From Deltaproteobacteria bacterium (GTDB taxonomy: Bacteria; Myxococcota_A; UBA9160; SMWR01), in NCBI GenBank assembly GCA_019310425.1, contig JAFDEI010000030.1, positions 1-32,790 of the forward strand: a DNA stretch of 32,790 bases, in the 5' to 3' direction. Numbering within the stretch: the stretch's first letter is position 1; every line of letters begins with the position of its first letter. The notes below the pieces were generated by a model that saw only the letters and a program-made list of their open reading frames with translations, did not search any database and was not told the DNA's origin. Position numbers and translations under genes: made by a program. Below are positions 7,824 through 14,503 of the stretch, piece by piece.

Positions 7824-10582
7824 CCACTCGTAGACGGTCGGCGCCGCGCAAGCGGCCGGTCCGGCGCAAACCCGCACGCAGCAAGCGAAGGTCACCCGCC
7901 CGCCGGGTGTGGAGCTTCGGGGACGGCACGGCCGAGGGCCGCGCGGATCAGAAGAGCCTGCTGGGCGGCAAGGGGGCGAACCTCGCCGAAATGGCCCGCA
8001 TCGGCATGCCGGTGCCGGCCGGTTTCACGATTTCGACGCAGGTCTCCGACGAGTTCCGGGCCGCCCGCGGCCGCTTCGACCCCGACCTTCGCGCCGATGT
8101 GGCGCGGGCACTCGAGCGGGTGGGGAAGCGGATGGGAGCGCGTTTCGGCGATGCGGAGAATCCGCTGTTGGTCTCGGTCCGATCCGGTGCGCCGGTCTCG
8201 ATGCCCGGGATGATGGATTCGATCCTGAATCTCGGTCTCAACGATCGCTGCGTCGGTGCCTTGATCGAGTCTGCGGGTGAGCGCTTCGCCTGGGACAGCT
8301 ATCGCCGCCTGATCCAGATGTACGCCGATGTGGTGCTCGGGCTGCCCCAGGCTCGCTTCGAGGCGCGACTCGAGGCGGCGCGCGATGCGCGCGGTGTGGC
8401 TCTCGACACCGAACTCACGGCGGAAGATCTGCGTGACCTCGTGGCGGATTACCTCGGGCTGGTCGAGAAGCAGACAGGCCGCCCGTTCCCACAGAAACCA
8501 GAGGAGCAGCTCTGGGGGGCGATCGGCGCGGTTTTCCGGTCGTGGAACAACCCTCGCGCGGTGAAGTATCGCGAGCTGAACGGGATCCCCGAATCGCCGG
8601 GCACCGCCATCAACGTCCAGGCGATGGTCTATGGGAACATGGGCGATGACTCCGCGACCGGCGTCTGTTTCACACGCGACCCGGCGACTGGTGCGCGCGT
8701 CTTCTTCGGCGAGTGGCTGAAGAACGCGCAGGGCGAGGATGTCGTTGCAGGAATCCGCACGCCGCAGCCGATCAACGAAGCCAGCCGAGCCGAGGACACA
8801 CATGGCCTCGCGACGCTGGAGGTCGAGATGCCGAAGGCGTACCGCAGGCTGCATCGTCTCTCGCGGCGGCTCGAGAAGCACTACCGCGAGATGCAGGACA
8901 TCGAGTTCACGATCCAGCGCGGGCAGCTGTGGCTGCTCCAGACCCGCACGGGGAAACGCAGCGCCGCTGCCGCGGTTCAAATCGCGGTCGACATGGTCAA
9001 GGAGCGCCTGATCCGGCGGGATGAAGCGCTGTGCCGGATCGATGCTCGCTCGCTCGACCAGCTGCTCCACCCGATGCTCGACGACAGTGTGCCGCGTGAC
9101 GCCATCGCCCGCGGCCTGCCGGCGTCGCCCGGCGCGGCCGTCGGAGCCGTCGTGTTTTCGGCGGAAGCCGCCGAAGCGCGTGCGCTGGTGGGCGAGAAGG
9201 TCGTCCTGGTCACGGCAGAGACCTCACCGGACGACATCCATGGTATGCACGCCGCCGAGGGCATCCTGACGGCACGCGGCGGCATGACCTCTCACGCGGC
9301 CGTGGTCGCGCGCGGGATGGGGAAGTGCTGCATCGCGGGCTGTAGCGCGCTCGAGATCGACGCTGCCCGGGGCCTGATGCAGGTCGGCAGTCACCTGATC
9401 CGGGCGGGCGACGTCATCACCCTGGATGGGACGACGGGCGAGGTGATGCTCGGTGCCCTGCCGACGGTGCTGCCGGAGTTCGGGGAATCATTCGTCGAGT
9501 TGATGAGCTGGGCCGACCGTGCCCGGAAACTCGCTGTTCGCAGCAACGCGGACACGGCATTCGATGCCGAAACGGCGCGGAAGTTCGGTGCCGAAGGCAT
9601 CGGCTTGTGTCGCACGGAGCACATGTTCTTCGAGCCGAATCGGATCCTCGCGGTCCGGCAATTGATCCTCGCGCCCGATGCCGCGGAGCGCGAGCGTGCG
9701 CTCGCGAGGCTGCTGCCGATGCAGAAGAGCGACTTCGCCCAGATCTTTCACGTGATGGATGGTCTGCCGGTGACGGTCCGGCTGTTGGATCCACCGCTGC
9801 ACGAATTCCTGCCGCACTCCGACGACGAGATGCGCGAAGTCGCGGAGGCGCTCGGGACCGACGTCGCGAGTGTGCGGTCGCGGGTCGAGGCGACGCGCGA
9901 ATCGAATCCGATGCTCGGGCATCGCGGTTGCCGTATCGGGATCACCTTCCCGGAGATCTACCGGATGCAGGTGCGCGCGGTCGCTGAAGCCGCCTGCGAG
10001 GTCGCGGAGGCGGGTGTGACGGTGAAGCCCGAAATCATGATCCCACTCGTCGCGCATCCGCGAGAGCTCGAGCTGTTGCGAGAGCTCGCCGACGAGGAGC
10101 TCGAGCGTGTCTTTGCGGATCTCCGCATGCGTGTCCGCGTGCGTATCGGAACGATGATCGAGGTGCCGCGTGCCGCCCTGACCGCGGACGCGATCGCGGA
10201 GTTTGCGGACTTCTTCTCGTTCGGGACGAATGATCTCACGCAAATGACCTACGGAATGTCGCGTGACGACACTGCGGGCTTCTTGCCGGCCTACGTTGCG
10301 TCCGGGATCCTCGCGGATGACCCGTTCGTGTCGATCGACGAAGACGGGGTCGGGGCCCTCGTGCGCGTCGCAGTGGAACGCGGTCGCGGGGCGCGGCCGA
10401 CACTCAAGCTCGGCCTCTGCGGCGAGCACGGCGGTGACCCCCGAAGTATCGCGTTCTGCGACCGGGTCGGCCTAGACTACGTCTCGTGTTCTCCGTACAG
10501 AGTTCCCATCGCCCGCCTGGCCGCGGCTCAGGCCGCGATTGCGGCCTCCGGCCCTCGCCGCGCCACGGGGGCACGTCGATGA
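7820..10582 (+). CDS. ppdK: Pyruvate, phosphate dikinase with basic N-terminal extension
   Basis: This protein interconverts pyruvate, ATP and phosphate with phosphoenolpyruvate, AMP and pyrophosphate. It has 920 residues from GTG 7820: an ATP-grasp domain starting WSFGDGTAEGR and GGKGANLAEMARIGMPVPAGF, the swivelling phosphohistidine domain with GGMTSHAAVVARGMG (catalytic His492, adjacent regulatory-type Thr490), and the PEP/pyruvate TIM barrel with LCGEHGGDP (Cys867). All key residues are present. The first about 29 residues are nearly all Arg/Lys/Ser/Pro, which is unusual. GTG 7907 (VWSFGDG) would give a protein of normal family length, so the extension may be a start-choice artefact, although GTG 7820 overlaps the glyS stop in the classic GTGA way. 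Confidence 0.94.
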   Translation: MTTRRRSAPRKRPVRRKPARSKRRSPARRVWSFGDGTAEGRADQKSLLGGKGANLAEMARIGMPVPAGFTISTQVSDEFRAARGRFDPDLRADVARALERVGKRMGARFGDAENPLLVSVRSGAPVSMPGMMDSILNLGLNDRCVGALIESAGERFAWDSYRRLIQMYADVVLGLPQARFEARLEAARDARGVALDTELTAEDLRDLVADYLGLVEKQTGRPFPQKPEEQLWGAIGAVFRSWNNPRAVKYRELNGIPESPGTAINVQAMVYGNMGDDSATGVCFTRDPATGARVFFGEWLKNAQGEDVVAGIRTPQPINEASRAEDTHGLATLEVEMPKAYRRLHRLSRRLEKHYREMQDIEFTIQRGQLWLLQTRTGKRSAAAAVQIAVDMVKERLIRRDEALCRIDARSLDQLLHPMLDDSVPRDAIARGLPASPGAAVGAVVFSAEAAEARALVGEKVVLVTAETSPDDIHGMHAAEGILTARGGMTSHAAVVARGMGKCCIAGCSALEIDAARGLMQVGSHLIRAGDVITLDGTTGEVMLGALPTVLPEFGESFVELMSWADRARKLAVRSNADTAFDAETARKFGAEGIGLCRTEHMFFEPNRILAVRQLILAPDAAERERALARLLPMQKSDFAQIFHVMDGLPVTVRLLDPPLHEFLPHSDDEMREVAEALGTDVASVRSRVEATRESNPMLGHRGCRIGITFPEIYRMQVRAVAEAACEVAEAGVTVKPEIMIPLVAHPRELELLRELADEELERVFADLRMRVRVRIGTMIEVPRAALTADAIAEFADFFSFGTNDLTQMTYGMSRDDTAGFLPAYVASGILADDPFVSIDEDGVGALVRVAVERGRGARPTLKLGLCGEHGGDPRSIAFCDRVGLDYVSCSPYRVPIARLAAAQAAIAASGPRRATGARR

Positions 10583-11046
10583 ATCCGCTCGTACTGCTGC
10601 TGCTCGCACTCGCACTCGTGGGCTGTGCCTCGGACGGGCCGATCCCGGAACCCCCGGGGGGGAGTGTGCCGGTCAGCCCGGAGTCATCGCTCAACTTCTA
10701 CGCTCAAGCCAACGAATTCTACCAGCACCTGATTCGGCGCCGCTTCAACACCCTCGAGACGTTCAACGATCCGGCGCTGCGCGAACAGTTCAGGACCGAG
10801 AACCGCTTCTTCGATTACTACGCGGATCTCGCACAGAGCCTCGACTACGCGAACTTCGAACGCAGCCGGCCTGTCTCGGTCGATCTCCAGGCCTATATCT
10901 TCGAGACACCGAACGTTGCGCGGGTGCAAGTGCGCTTCGTCGGCAACGACGATCGCCCCTTGCGACCCAATCGAACCGCTTTGATTCGACTCGACCGTTG
11001 GGAGCGTTTCGACGGTCGCTGGTGGATGACCCCGGACAAGCTCTGA
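10579..11046 (+). CDS. Small outer-envelope lipoprotein of unknown function
   Basis: This 155-residue protein starts at ATG 10579, overlapping the ppdK stop by four bases (ATGA). Residues 1-15 are a lipoprotein signal ending LALVGC, with Cys16 the predicted lipidated residue. The remainder is soluble, rich in aromatic residues and Arg, and has the feel of a small NTF2-like or DUF4440-like fold (FYQHLIRRRFNTLETFNDP early, DRWERFDGRWWMTPDKL at the end). That resemblance is weak. No function can be assigned. Placement after ppdK says only that it is co-transcribed. The position after the signal is Ala17, so outer-membrane sorting is likely under the usual rule. Confidence 0.8.
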   Translation: MNPLVLLLLALALVGCASDGPIPEPPGGSVPVSPESSLNFYAQANEFYQHLIRRRFNTLETFNDPALREQFRTENRFFDYYADLAQSLDYANFERSRPVSVDLQAYIFETPNVARVQVRFVGNDDRPLRPNRTALIRLDRWERFDGRWWMTPDKL

Positions 11047-11108
11047 GCCACCGACGGAGCCCGTGCCCGTTGGTCGCGCAGCCGCCGAGTGGTCGAAGTG
11101 AATGATTG

Positions 11109-11122
11109 TCCACAGATGTGGA
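11109..11122. promoter_or_regulatory. Perfect inverted repeat resembling paired DnaA boxes
   Basis: TCCACA at 11109-11114 and TGTGGA at 11117-11122 form a perfect inverted repeat with a 2-base centre. Read with flanks, the right half on the minus strand is TTTTCCACA, which fits the DnaA-box pattern TTWTNCACA, and the left half, TTGTCCACA, is one base off. It could bind DnaA or an unrelated dimeric regulator. It is a single site pair, and no dnaA, dnaN or gidA is near, so it is not a replication origin by itself. Confidence 0.3.
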
Positions 11123-11165
11123 AAATCTTTTCTTCTCGAATGGCTATGAACGAACGTTCTTGCGC

Positions 11166-11184
11166 ATGCTGGAATATGCTGGAA
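11166..11184 (+). repeat. 10-base-phased direct repeat, possible activator site
   Basis: ATGCTGGAA occurs at 11166-11174 and again at 11176-11184, exactly one helical turn apart. A related ATGGTTGGAA lies at 11201-11210. They sit about 50-70 bases upstream of the -24 element of the sigma-54 promoter, within the range used by bacterial enhancer-binding proteins. The functional reading is inference. Confidence 0.35.
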
Positions 11185-11235
11185 AACGTTTCACTTTCAA
11201 ATGGTTGGAAGATTGTTTAGCTCGTGTAAGACGAC

Positions 11236-11251
11236 TGGCATGACAATTGCT
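11236..11251 (+). promoter_or_regulatory. Sigma-54 (RpoN) promoter
   Basis: TGGCATGACAATTGCT matches the -24/-12 consensus (TGGCACGrNNNTTGCW) at all but one position, with exactly 10 bases between the invariant GG and GC. The preceding base is C, also as expected. Transcription would start near 11262 and run about 150 bases to the first possible sigma-factor start. RpoN promoters need an enhancer-binding activator, which is not encoded in this window. Confidence 0.75.
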
Positions 11252-11410
11252 ACCTCAACAGGCAGGGGGAGACCCCAAACTCTTGAAGAATCCACTCTTT
11301 CGTGAGGAGAAGACCAGGGAGTCAGGGAATCGCCCGCCAGAAGGCTTATTCCCCAGACAATTCACTCCAAGCTCCCCGCCGTTCTGTGTGGTCTTTGGCC
11401 GCATATAGCG

Positions 11411-12142
11411 ATGTTCGGCGACGGTGACTTGGAACGGCCTGACGGACGTCAGATGCCCGGATCGCTGCGCGGCAGGTGCAGTGGGTGTGGCGTGACTGCC
11501 TTGAAAGCGCCGCCCCCCCCCCCTGGTGCAGAATCCTCGAAAGAGCGGCCGGAGAACCGATTGCCGCAGCCCACGAAGGCATGGACCGACGACGGCGAGC
11601 TGATCAGGCAGATCCTCGACGGCAGCCCGGAGCATTTCGAAATGCTCTATCGGAGCTATTTCCCGCGGGTCTATCGGTTTGCGCTGAAGCGCCTCGGTGA
11701 CCCCGGTGAGGCCGAGGACGTGACCCAGGAGGTCTTCTTCACCGTCTTCAACGCCCTCGAGAATTTCGAGGGTAAATCGTCGCTGCTGGTCTGGATCTTC
11801 GGGATCACGCGGAACACAGTGAACCGGCGCTTCCGCAAGGCCCGCCCGCGGCTCGAGTCGCTCGATGCCGATGGTGCAGCCGCAGTGCGGGCCCCGTCGG
11901 TGGGCGACGAACGCGTCGTCGACGCACGCAGGACGCTCGACCGTTGCGAGAGGGTGATCGAAACCAAGCTGACGCCGCTCCAGCGGCGGATCTTTCACCT
12001 GAAGCACTTGCGATGCCAACCGGTTCGCGCGATTGCGGTCGCGCTCGGCAAGTCCGAGGACGCCATCAAGGCCAACCTCTACCGGATCCGCCGAGCGATC
12101 TCCGAGCAGGTGCCCGGCTTGGACTCCGTCCTCGAGAAGTGA
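11411..12142 (+). CDS. ECF-family RNA polymerase sigma factor (first of two)
   Basis: From ATG 11411 the protein has 243 residues. The region-2 domain (HFEMLYRSYFPRVYRFALKR, EAEDVTQEVFFTVF, WIFGITRNTVNRRFRK) and region-4 helix-turn-helix (LTPLQRRIFHLKHLR, VRAIAVALGKSEDAIKANLYRIRRA) identify an extracytoplasmic-function sigma factor. The first about 50 residues are low in conservation and contain a run of Pro codons made by 11 consecutive C bases (11513-11523). TTG 11561, with GGAG 6 bases upstream, gives a 194-residue protein starting just before the conserved DDGELI and may be the real start, leaving the C-tract in the leader. The sigma-54 promoter at 11236 is the likely driver. No membrane anti-sigma factor lies next to it. 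Confidence 0.88.
   Translation: MFGDGDLERPDGRQMPGSLRGRCSGCGVTALKAPPPPPGAESSKERPENRLPQPTKAWTDDGELIRQILDGSPEHFEMLYRSYFPRVYRFALKRLGDPGEAEDVTQEVFFTVFNALENFEGKSSLLVWIFGITRNTVNRRFRKARPRLESLDADGAAAVRAPSVGDERVVDARRTLDRCERVIETKLTPLQRRIFHLKHLRCQPVRAIAVALGKSEDAIKANLYRIRRAISEQVPGLDSVLEK
11513..11523. repeat. C11 homopolymer tract
   Basis: Eleven consecutive C bases lie within the N-terminal coding part, or leader, of the first ECF sigma gene. Tracts of this length are prone to replication or transcription slippage and also to sequencing error. Confidence 0.85.
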
Positions 12143-12224
12143 GGCCACTCGGCCTGTCTCGTTACGTCCCACCCCTCCGCTAACTACCCGCCGAACCTGA
12201 TTATTTCCCCGCTGGGATGAAATC

Positions 12225-12246
12225 GGGTCAGTATTTCTCCTGACCC
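12225..12246. promoter_or_regulatory. Inverted repeat and direct repeats between the two sigma genes
   Basis: GGGTCAG (12225-12231) and CTGACCC (12240-12246) form a 7-base perfect inverted repeat with an 8-base AT-rich centre. The left arm overlaps AATCGGGTC (12221-12229), which is repeated at 12255-12263, and ATATCGGGC follows near 12275. The 193-base gap 12143-12335 holds no gene. The repeats could be an operator or an attenuating hairpin for the second sigma gene. Confidence 0.35.
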
Positions 12247-12322
12247 CTGCCACGAATCGGGTCGAGATACCACATATCGGGCAAGGGACGCCGTCGGCAC
12301 CCGACCTGGGAAGGGCCAGCGC

Positions 12323-12328
12323 GAGGAG
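12323..12328 (+). promoter_or_regulatory. Ribosome binding site that sets a TTG start
   Basis: GAGGAG stands 7 bases before TTG 12336. An ATG at 12331 is in another frame and leads only to a short non-conserved reading, so TTG is taken as the start of the second ECF sigma gene. Confidence 0.65.
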
Positions 12329-12335
12329 TAATGCG

Positions 12336-12965
12336 TTGTCCCTGGTCGAAGAACGGAAGCAGCAACCGGCAAATCGCAGCGACGGCGAGCTCGTCGTCGG
12401 GATTCGGCAATCGAACGAGAAGGACTTCACCCTTCTCTACGAACGGTACTACCAGCGGGTCTACAACTTCAGCTATCTGCGCCTGAGGAATCATGCGGAT
12501 ACCGAAGAGGCTGTTCAGGAGACCTTCACCGCGGTGTTTCGGTCGATCGACGCCTTCCAGGGGAAGTCGTCGGTGATCTCGTGGATCTACGGAATCGCGA
12601 AGAACACCGTGAACAACAGCATTCGTCGTGCCATCGCGCGCGAGCAGCGGGTGGAGCGTGCCGAATCGGAAATGATCCAGAATTTGTATTCGACGTATGC
12701 GGCGGATCCCGAAGATCATCTGAGGCTCCAGCGCTGTGAAGAATCCATTCGCAGCCGGCTGGAGTCGGTTTCCGATTGGCAGGCCCAGATCTTCGTCATG
12801 CGTCACGTCGACAACCTCCCCATCGACGAAATCGTTTCGCGGACCTCACGGTCCAACGACTCGGTTCGTTCGAGCCTCTGCCGCGTAAAGCGGATGCTCG
12901 TCGAAGCGATCGAGTCCGGTGGTGAGGCCGCTCGAGCGGCTTCGCTGCAAGGGGGGGGGGTATGA
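12336..12965 (+). CDS. ECF-family RNA polymerase sigma factor (second of two)
   Basis: This 209-residue protein has the same plan as the upstream sigma factor: region 2 (DFTLLYERYYQRVYNFSYLR, TEEAVQETFTAVFRSIDAF, WIYGIAKNTVNNSIRRA) and region 4 (DWQAQIFVMRHVDNLPIDEI, RSNDSVRSSLCRVKRMLVEA). The two look like diverged paralogues. The gene starts at TTG with GAGGAG. It ends through a run of ten G bases (12951-12960) coding Gly-Gly-Gly-Val, and its TGA overlaps the ATG of the next gene. One extra G, or a -1 slip by the ribosome, would remove the stop and fuse it in frame to the 81-residue protein downstream. Confidence 0.9.
   Translation: MSLVEERKQQPANRSDGELVVGIRQSNEKDFTLLYERYYQRVYNFSYLRLRNHADTEEAVQETFTAVFRSIDAFQGKSSVISWIYGIAKNTVNNSIRRAIAREQRVERAESEMIQNLYSTYAADPEDHLRLQRCEESIRSRLESVSDWQAQIFVMRHVDNLPIDEIVSRTSRSNDSVRSSLCRVKRMLVEAIESGGEAARAASLQGGGV
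12951..12960. repeat. G10 homopolymer tract at a sigma gene/next gene junction
   Basis: Ten G bases span the last codons of the second ECF sigma gene and also lie where the ribosome site of the next gene must be. With 10 G the sigma factor stops at 12965. With 11 it reads straight into the downstream frame. With 9 it gains about 17 unrelated residues. Confidence 0.85.
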
Positions 12966-13207
12966 AGGATCACGAGACTTGGGCGAATCGACGTCGGTCG
13001 ATCTCGCTCGGTGATGAAATGAGCGGCGGTGTGAATGTGGACGCAGCAGCTCTCGAATGTTCTCTCGACGAGCTTCGGGAATTTCTCGAAGCCGACCTGG
13101 CCGAAGTTCCGGTGGACCTGGAGTTCAAGGAGAATCTCCGCAGTCGACTCTGGAACCTGGTCCAGTTTCGCAACCGCATGCGAGCGAGCCAGGCGCGGAG
13201 AAGTTGA
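12962..13207 (+). CDS. Small acidic protein, possible partner of the ECF sigma factors
   Basis: This 81-residue protein starts at ATG 12962, overlapping the sigma-factor stop (ATGA). It has no membrane helix and no HxxxCxxC anti-sigma zinc motif. The middle is acidic and helical (SLDELREFLEADLAEVPVD), followed by FKENLRSRLWNLVQFRNRM, an amphipathic helix. Its position right behind an ECF gene is where an anti-sigma factor or sigma regulator would be expected, and a soluble small helical protein could bind the sigma factor, but no family is recognised. The G10 tract serves as its only ribosome-binding sequence. Confidence 0.7.
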   Translation: MKDHETWANRRRSISLGDEMSGGVNVDAAALECSLDELREFLEADLAEVPVDLEFKENLRSRLWNLVQFRNRMRASQARRS

Positions 13208-13271
13208 ACGGGCTGGTCGGCTCGCCACTTCCGCGCGCCGCTCGTGATTTCCCGGGTCCGAGGCCCCGTCG

Positions 13272-13853
13272 GTGAAACACCCCTTCCGACGCAAGAATCT
13301 GAGCCCGCGGCTGCTGCCGATCTATCTGGCAGCGGCCGCTGGGTTCATCTTCGCACAGCCGACGCCGGCGGGCTTCGCGATCGGTGGCTCGCTCGCGGCG
13401 GCCGGCCTGGCCCTCCGCGCCTGGGGCGCCGGTCATCTGGTCAAGAACGATCGGCTCACGGTTACCGGGCCGTACGCTTACCTCCGTCACCCGTTGTACG
13501 CCGGGACGCTGCTGCTTGCCGCCGGGTTCGTGTTGCTCGCCGGGGGGGCGGCGGGGGCGGCCGTCGGCCTCTGCGTCGCACCGCTCTTCTTTCTCTACTA
13601 TCTGCCCTACAAGGACCGCATCGAGTCGGCGCGCCTCGAGCGGCATTACGGCAGCGTCTATACGCAGTACCGTGCGCAGGTGCCCAAATTGCTGCCTTCA
13701 CGCGTTCCCTACCGATTGCCGCCGGAACTCGCGCACGAGCGGGATCGGCGCTGGAGGTTCGCGTGCTTCCGTGACAACAGTGAGACCGGCACGCTGATCG
13801 GAGTCGTGCTCGTGGTCCTGCTGTTTGCGCTGCGTCCGGCCCTGGATTTTTGA
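13272..13853 (+). CDS. Integral membrane methyltransferase-like protein (isoprenylcysteine/phospholipid methyltransferase fold)
   Basis: This 193-residue membrane protein has about five hydrophobic segments. The diagnostic stretch is NDRLTVTGPYAYLRHPLYAG (about residues 60-79), the signature of the ICMT/PEMT superfamily that binds S-adenosylmethionine and methylates small or lipid-linked substrates in the membrane. It continues with YYLPYKDRIESARLERHYG and YTQYRAQVPKLLP, also typical. A last hydrophobic helix ends the chain. The start is GTG 13272 with GAGG upstream. Its stop overlaps the next start (TTGA), linking it to the kinase-fold gene. The real substrate is unknown. Confidence 0.8.
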   Translation: MKHPFRRKNLSPRLLPIYLAAAAGFIFAQPTPAGFAIGGSLAAAGLALRAWGAGHLVKNDRLTVTGPYAYLRHPLYAGTLLLAAGFVLLAGGAAGAAVGLCVAPLFFLYYLPYKDRIESARLERHYGSVYTQYRAQVPKLLPSRVPYRLPPELAHERDRRWRFACFRDNSETGTLIGVVLVVLLFALRPALDF

Positions 13854-14503
13854 GCGACTCGGGTGTGGTAGCGGAGCTGGGCCGGTCGAACCTGGACGAA
13901 CGGACGCTCGCCACCCTCGCGCGCGGAAATTGGAACAGCCCCGACGTGTTGCTGGTCGAATGCGGACCGCGACGCGTGGTGGTGAAGGATTACGGGCCAC
14001 GGTCGCGATTCCTGCGCTCGACCTTCGGCCGTTGGCAGATCCGGCGGGAGCTCGAGATCTACCGCGCGCTCGAGGGGCACCCGGCGGTACCTCGTCTGCT
14101 GGGAAGGCTCGACCGCTTCGCCCTCGCCATCGAGCATCGTCCGGGAGCACGATTCTCGCTCCGCCGCCCGTGGCTGTTCTCGCCCCGGTTCATCTCGCAG
14201 CTGCGCGAGGCGGTGGCGGGACTGCATGAGCGTGGTGTCGTTCACCTCGACCTCGCCCACCGCAGCAACGTGCTCGCGGCTCCGAACGGACATCCGGTGC
14301 TGATCGATTTCGACGGCTCACTGTGCTTTCGGCGCCACAGCTGGGCCTGGCGCTGGTTGTTTCCGCTGGCGCGCAGGATCGACGAGCGTGCCCTCGTGAA
14401 GTGGGAGCGACGCGTCGCGCGCGGGCGCGCTCAGCCATCTTCTGCGGTGGCTGCCGACGGGACGCTGTCGGAGACCGGGCGCGGGGCCAGCCGCCCGATG
14501 TAG
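13850..14503 (+). CDS. Protein-kinase-fold protein (RIO/LPS-kinase-like phosphotransferase)
   Basis: This 217-residue protein carries the minimal kinase core: a VVVKDYG lysine (Lys46), a catalytic loop HLDLAHRSNVL (Asp134, Asn at the usual +5) and a metal-binding VLIDFDGSL (Asp153). This pattern fits small atypical kinases of the RIO1, Kdo/heptose kinase (WaaP/KdkA) and aminoglycoside-kinase group. LPS or lipid phosphorylation is a fair guess because the neighbour is a membrane methyltransferase, but the substrate is not shown by the sequence. TTG 13850 overlaps the upstream stop; GTG 13865 is an alternative start. The last 73 bases overlap the convergent exonuclease gene, and the tail after about residue 190 is low-complexity. 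Confidence 0.75.
   Translation: MSDSGVVAELGRSNLDERTLATLARGNWNSPDVLLVECGPRRVVVKDYGPRSRFLRSTFGRWQIRRELEIYRALEGHPAVPRLLGRLDRFALAIEHRPGARFSLRRPWLFSPRFISQLREAVAGLHERGVVHLDLAHRSNVLAAPNGHPVLIDFDGSLCFRRHSWAWRWLFPLARRIDERALVKWERRVARGRAQPSSAVAADGTLSETGRGASRPM

Larger units (their letters stand above)
11047..11410. other. 364-base intergenic control region upstream of the ECF sigma genes
   Basis: No convincing gene lies here. From left to right it holds a weak GC hairpin just after the lipoprotein stop, a perfect TCCACA/TGTGGA inverted repeat (11109-11122), an AT-richer stretch (about 11100-11225) with 10-base-phased ATGCTGGAA repeats, a sigma-54 promoter (11236-11251), and about 150 bases of leader that include a GGGG-AGA-CCCC mini-hairpin (about 11266-11276). 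The base composition is clearly less GC-rich than the flanking genes. Confidence 0.6.

Noticed and set aside
11105-11125. The DnaA-box-like pair as a chromosome replication origin
   Set aside because: Only two boxes, no AT-rich unwinding element or dnaA/dnaN/gidA neighbours.
12331-12420. ATG 12331 as the start of the second sigma factor
   Set aside because: It is in a different frame from the conserved sigma domains and gives a short Ser/Thr-rich reading.
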